Of a stretch of DNA of 64,000 nt, positions 63,518-64,000 are shown piece by piece (the stretch's first letter is position 1; the number at the start of each line of letters is the position of its first letter). The notes beneath the pieces are model-generated. The model was not told where the DNA came from and searched no databases. It saw nothing but the letters and a program-made list of their open reading frames with translations. Origin of the DNA: Neomicrococcus lactis (GTDB lineage Bacteria; Actinomycetota; Actinomycetes; Actinomycetales; Micrococcaceae). The stretch covers positions 1,674,001 through 1,738,000 of the forward strand of contig NZ_JACHBL010000001.1 of the NCBI RefSeq assembly GCF_014200305.1. The letters run 5' to 3'. The position numbers and the translations under genes are program-made.

Positions 63518-64000
63518 ATGACCGATTCCGCGTTCCAGCCTACTCAACCCGCAGCAACCGCCGTCGCCGACGAGCCCCATGACGATTACTTGTGGCTCGA
63601 GGATATTCATGCGGAGGAAGCGCTGGACTGGGTCAAAGCGCAAAACGCCCTCACCGAGGACGCGTTTCAGGATGCAGATTTTGAGCAGACCTCAGCGAAG
63701 ATTCTCGCCATTTTGGACTCCGAGGACAAGATCCCGGGCGTCGTGAAGCGCGGTGCCTTCTATTACAACTTCTGGCGCGATGCCCAGCACCCGCGCGGTC
63801 TCTGGCGCCGCACCACGTGGGAGTCCTACACGAGCGACGCCACGGAGTGGGAAGTCCTGCTGGACGTGGACGCGTTGGCCGCCGCGGAAGGAACGCCGTG
63901 GGTCTTCTCCGGGGCGACCCTCTTGAAGCCTGCGGACCCCGCAGAGCTGTACGAGCGCGCACTGGTCAAGCTCTCCCCGGATGGCGGCGACGCCGTGACG
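63518..64000 (+). CDS. S9-family prolyl oligopeptidase, partial (3' end outside window)
   Basis: The frame is open from the ATG at 63518 to the window end (161 codons). It starts MTDSAFQPTQPAATAVADEP and then DDYLWLEDIHAEEALDWVKA, the N-terminal signature of prolyl oligopeptidases, followed by the propeller start GAFYYNFWRDAQHPRGLWRR and WEVLLDVDAL. The catalytic Ser/Asp/His domain lies beyond the edge. No signal peptide is visible, so a cytoplasmic peptidase is likely. Confidence 0.85.
   Translation, partial: MTDSAFQPTQPAATAVADEPHDDYLWLEDIHAEEALDWVKAQNALTEDAFQDADFEQTSAKILAILDSEDKIPGVVKRGAFYYNFWRDAQHPRGLWRRTTWESYTSDATEWEVLLDVDALAAAEGTPWVFSGATLLKPADPAELYERALVKLSPDGGDAVT

Overview
The window is chromosomal DNA from a high-GC Gram-positive bacterium, almost certainly an actinobacterium of the family Micrococcaceae (Arthrobacter / Neomicrococcus / Rothia-like). 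The evidence is the 16S rRNA sequence, the actinobacterial gene set (CarD, SenX3-RegX3, the GlgE alpha-glucan pathway, DUF2516, DUF6328), frequent GTG/TTG starts, and many genes that look leaderless. No gene symbol was checked against a database; all calls come from reading the sequence.

Layout. 1-6.1 kb: a maltose/maltodextrin locus (malE-malF-malG plus a GH13 glycosidase cut by the window edge), read leftward and facing a divergent LacI-type regulator. 6.1-8.3 kb: a decayed patch with nanE and nagA remnants, a FUSC membrane protein, an IclR regulator without its DNA-binding domain, and tRNA-Pro(CGG). 8.4-10.4 kb: an FAD-linked oxidase and an SRPBCC protein. 10.5-16.5 kb: a complete rRNA operon on the minus strand (16S-23S-5S) with two tandem promoters, processing stems and a terminator. 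16.7-31.4 kb: storage alpha-glucan metabolism, namely glgE, treS and a maltokinase-branching enzyme fusion in one tightly coupled minus-strand operon, divergent glgP, then a butanediol dehydrogenase and glgX. 31.4-36.6 kb: rlmB, cysS, ispF-ispD, carD and a divergent lipoprotein. 36.7-38.4 kb: an IS30-family element in the loop of a terminator. 38.4-42.9 kb: an isochorismatase-like hydrolase, regX3-senX3, divergent phoU, a 32-bp tandem repeat and gpmA. 42.9-50 kb: a methyltransferase, DUF2516, a trans-sulfuration enzyme, the tmk-holB-lipoprotein hydrolase operon, an HNH endonuclease and tRNA-Thr(CGT). 50-57.6 kb: PIG-L deacetylase, aldo/keto reductase, an IS1249-type (IS256 family) element with a perfect 8-bp target duplication, ybdD-cstA, a quinone oxidoreductase and tRNA-Ser(TGA). 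57.7-64 kb: a VOC protein, a secreted ExeM/NucH-type nuclease, an FAD/NAD(P) protein and the start of an S9 peptidase.

How the genes work together. MalEFG would import maltodextrins, the GH13 enzyme would trim them, TreS would interconvert maltose and trehalose, the Pep2 domain would make maltose-1-phosphate, GlgE would extend glucans with it, GlgB would branch them, and GlgP/GlgX would mobilise them. Three LacI-type 14-bp operators (before malE, before the regulator gene, and in the glgP promoter region) suggest that one regulator ties import to glucan turnover.

The most interesting signal is regulatory. Arrays of GTTCACC-like heptamers repeated at exactly 11 bp, the arrangement of actinobacterial PHO boxes, occur between senX3 and phoU (expected), before the secreted nuclease gene, between malE and its regulator, and across the -35 region of the downstream rRNA promoter. 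If real, they would place phosphate scavenging, maltodextrin uptake and ribosome synthesis under the SenX3-RegX3 pair encoded in the same window. A second pattern is eleven genes whose start codon lies 6-7 bp after a TANNNT -10 hexamer, as expected for leaderless mRNAs.
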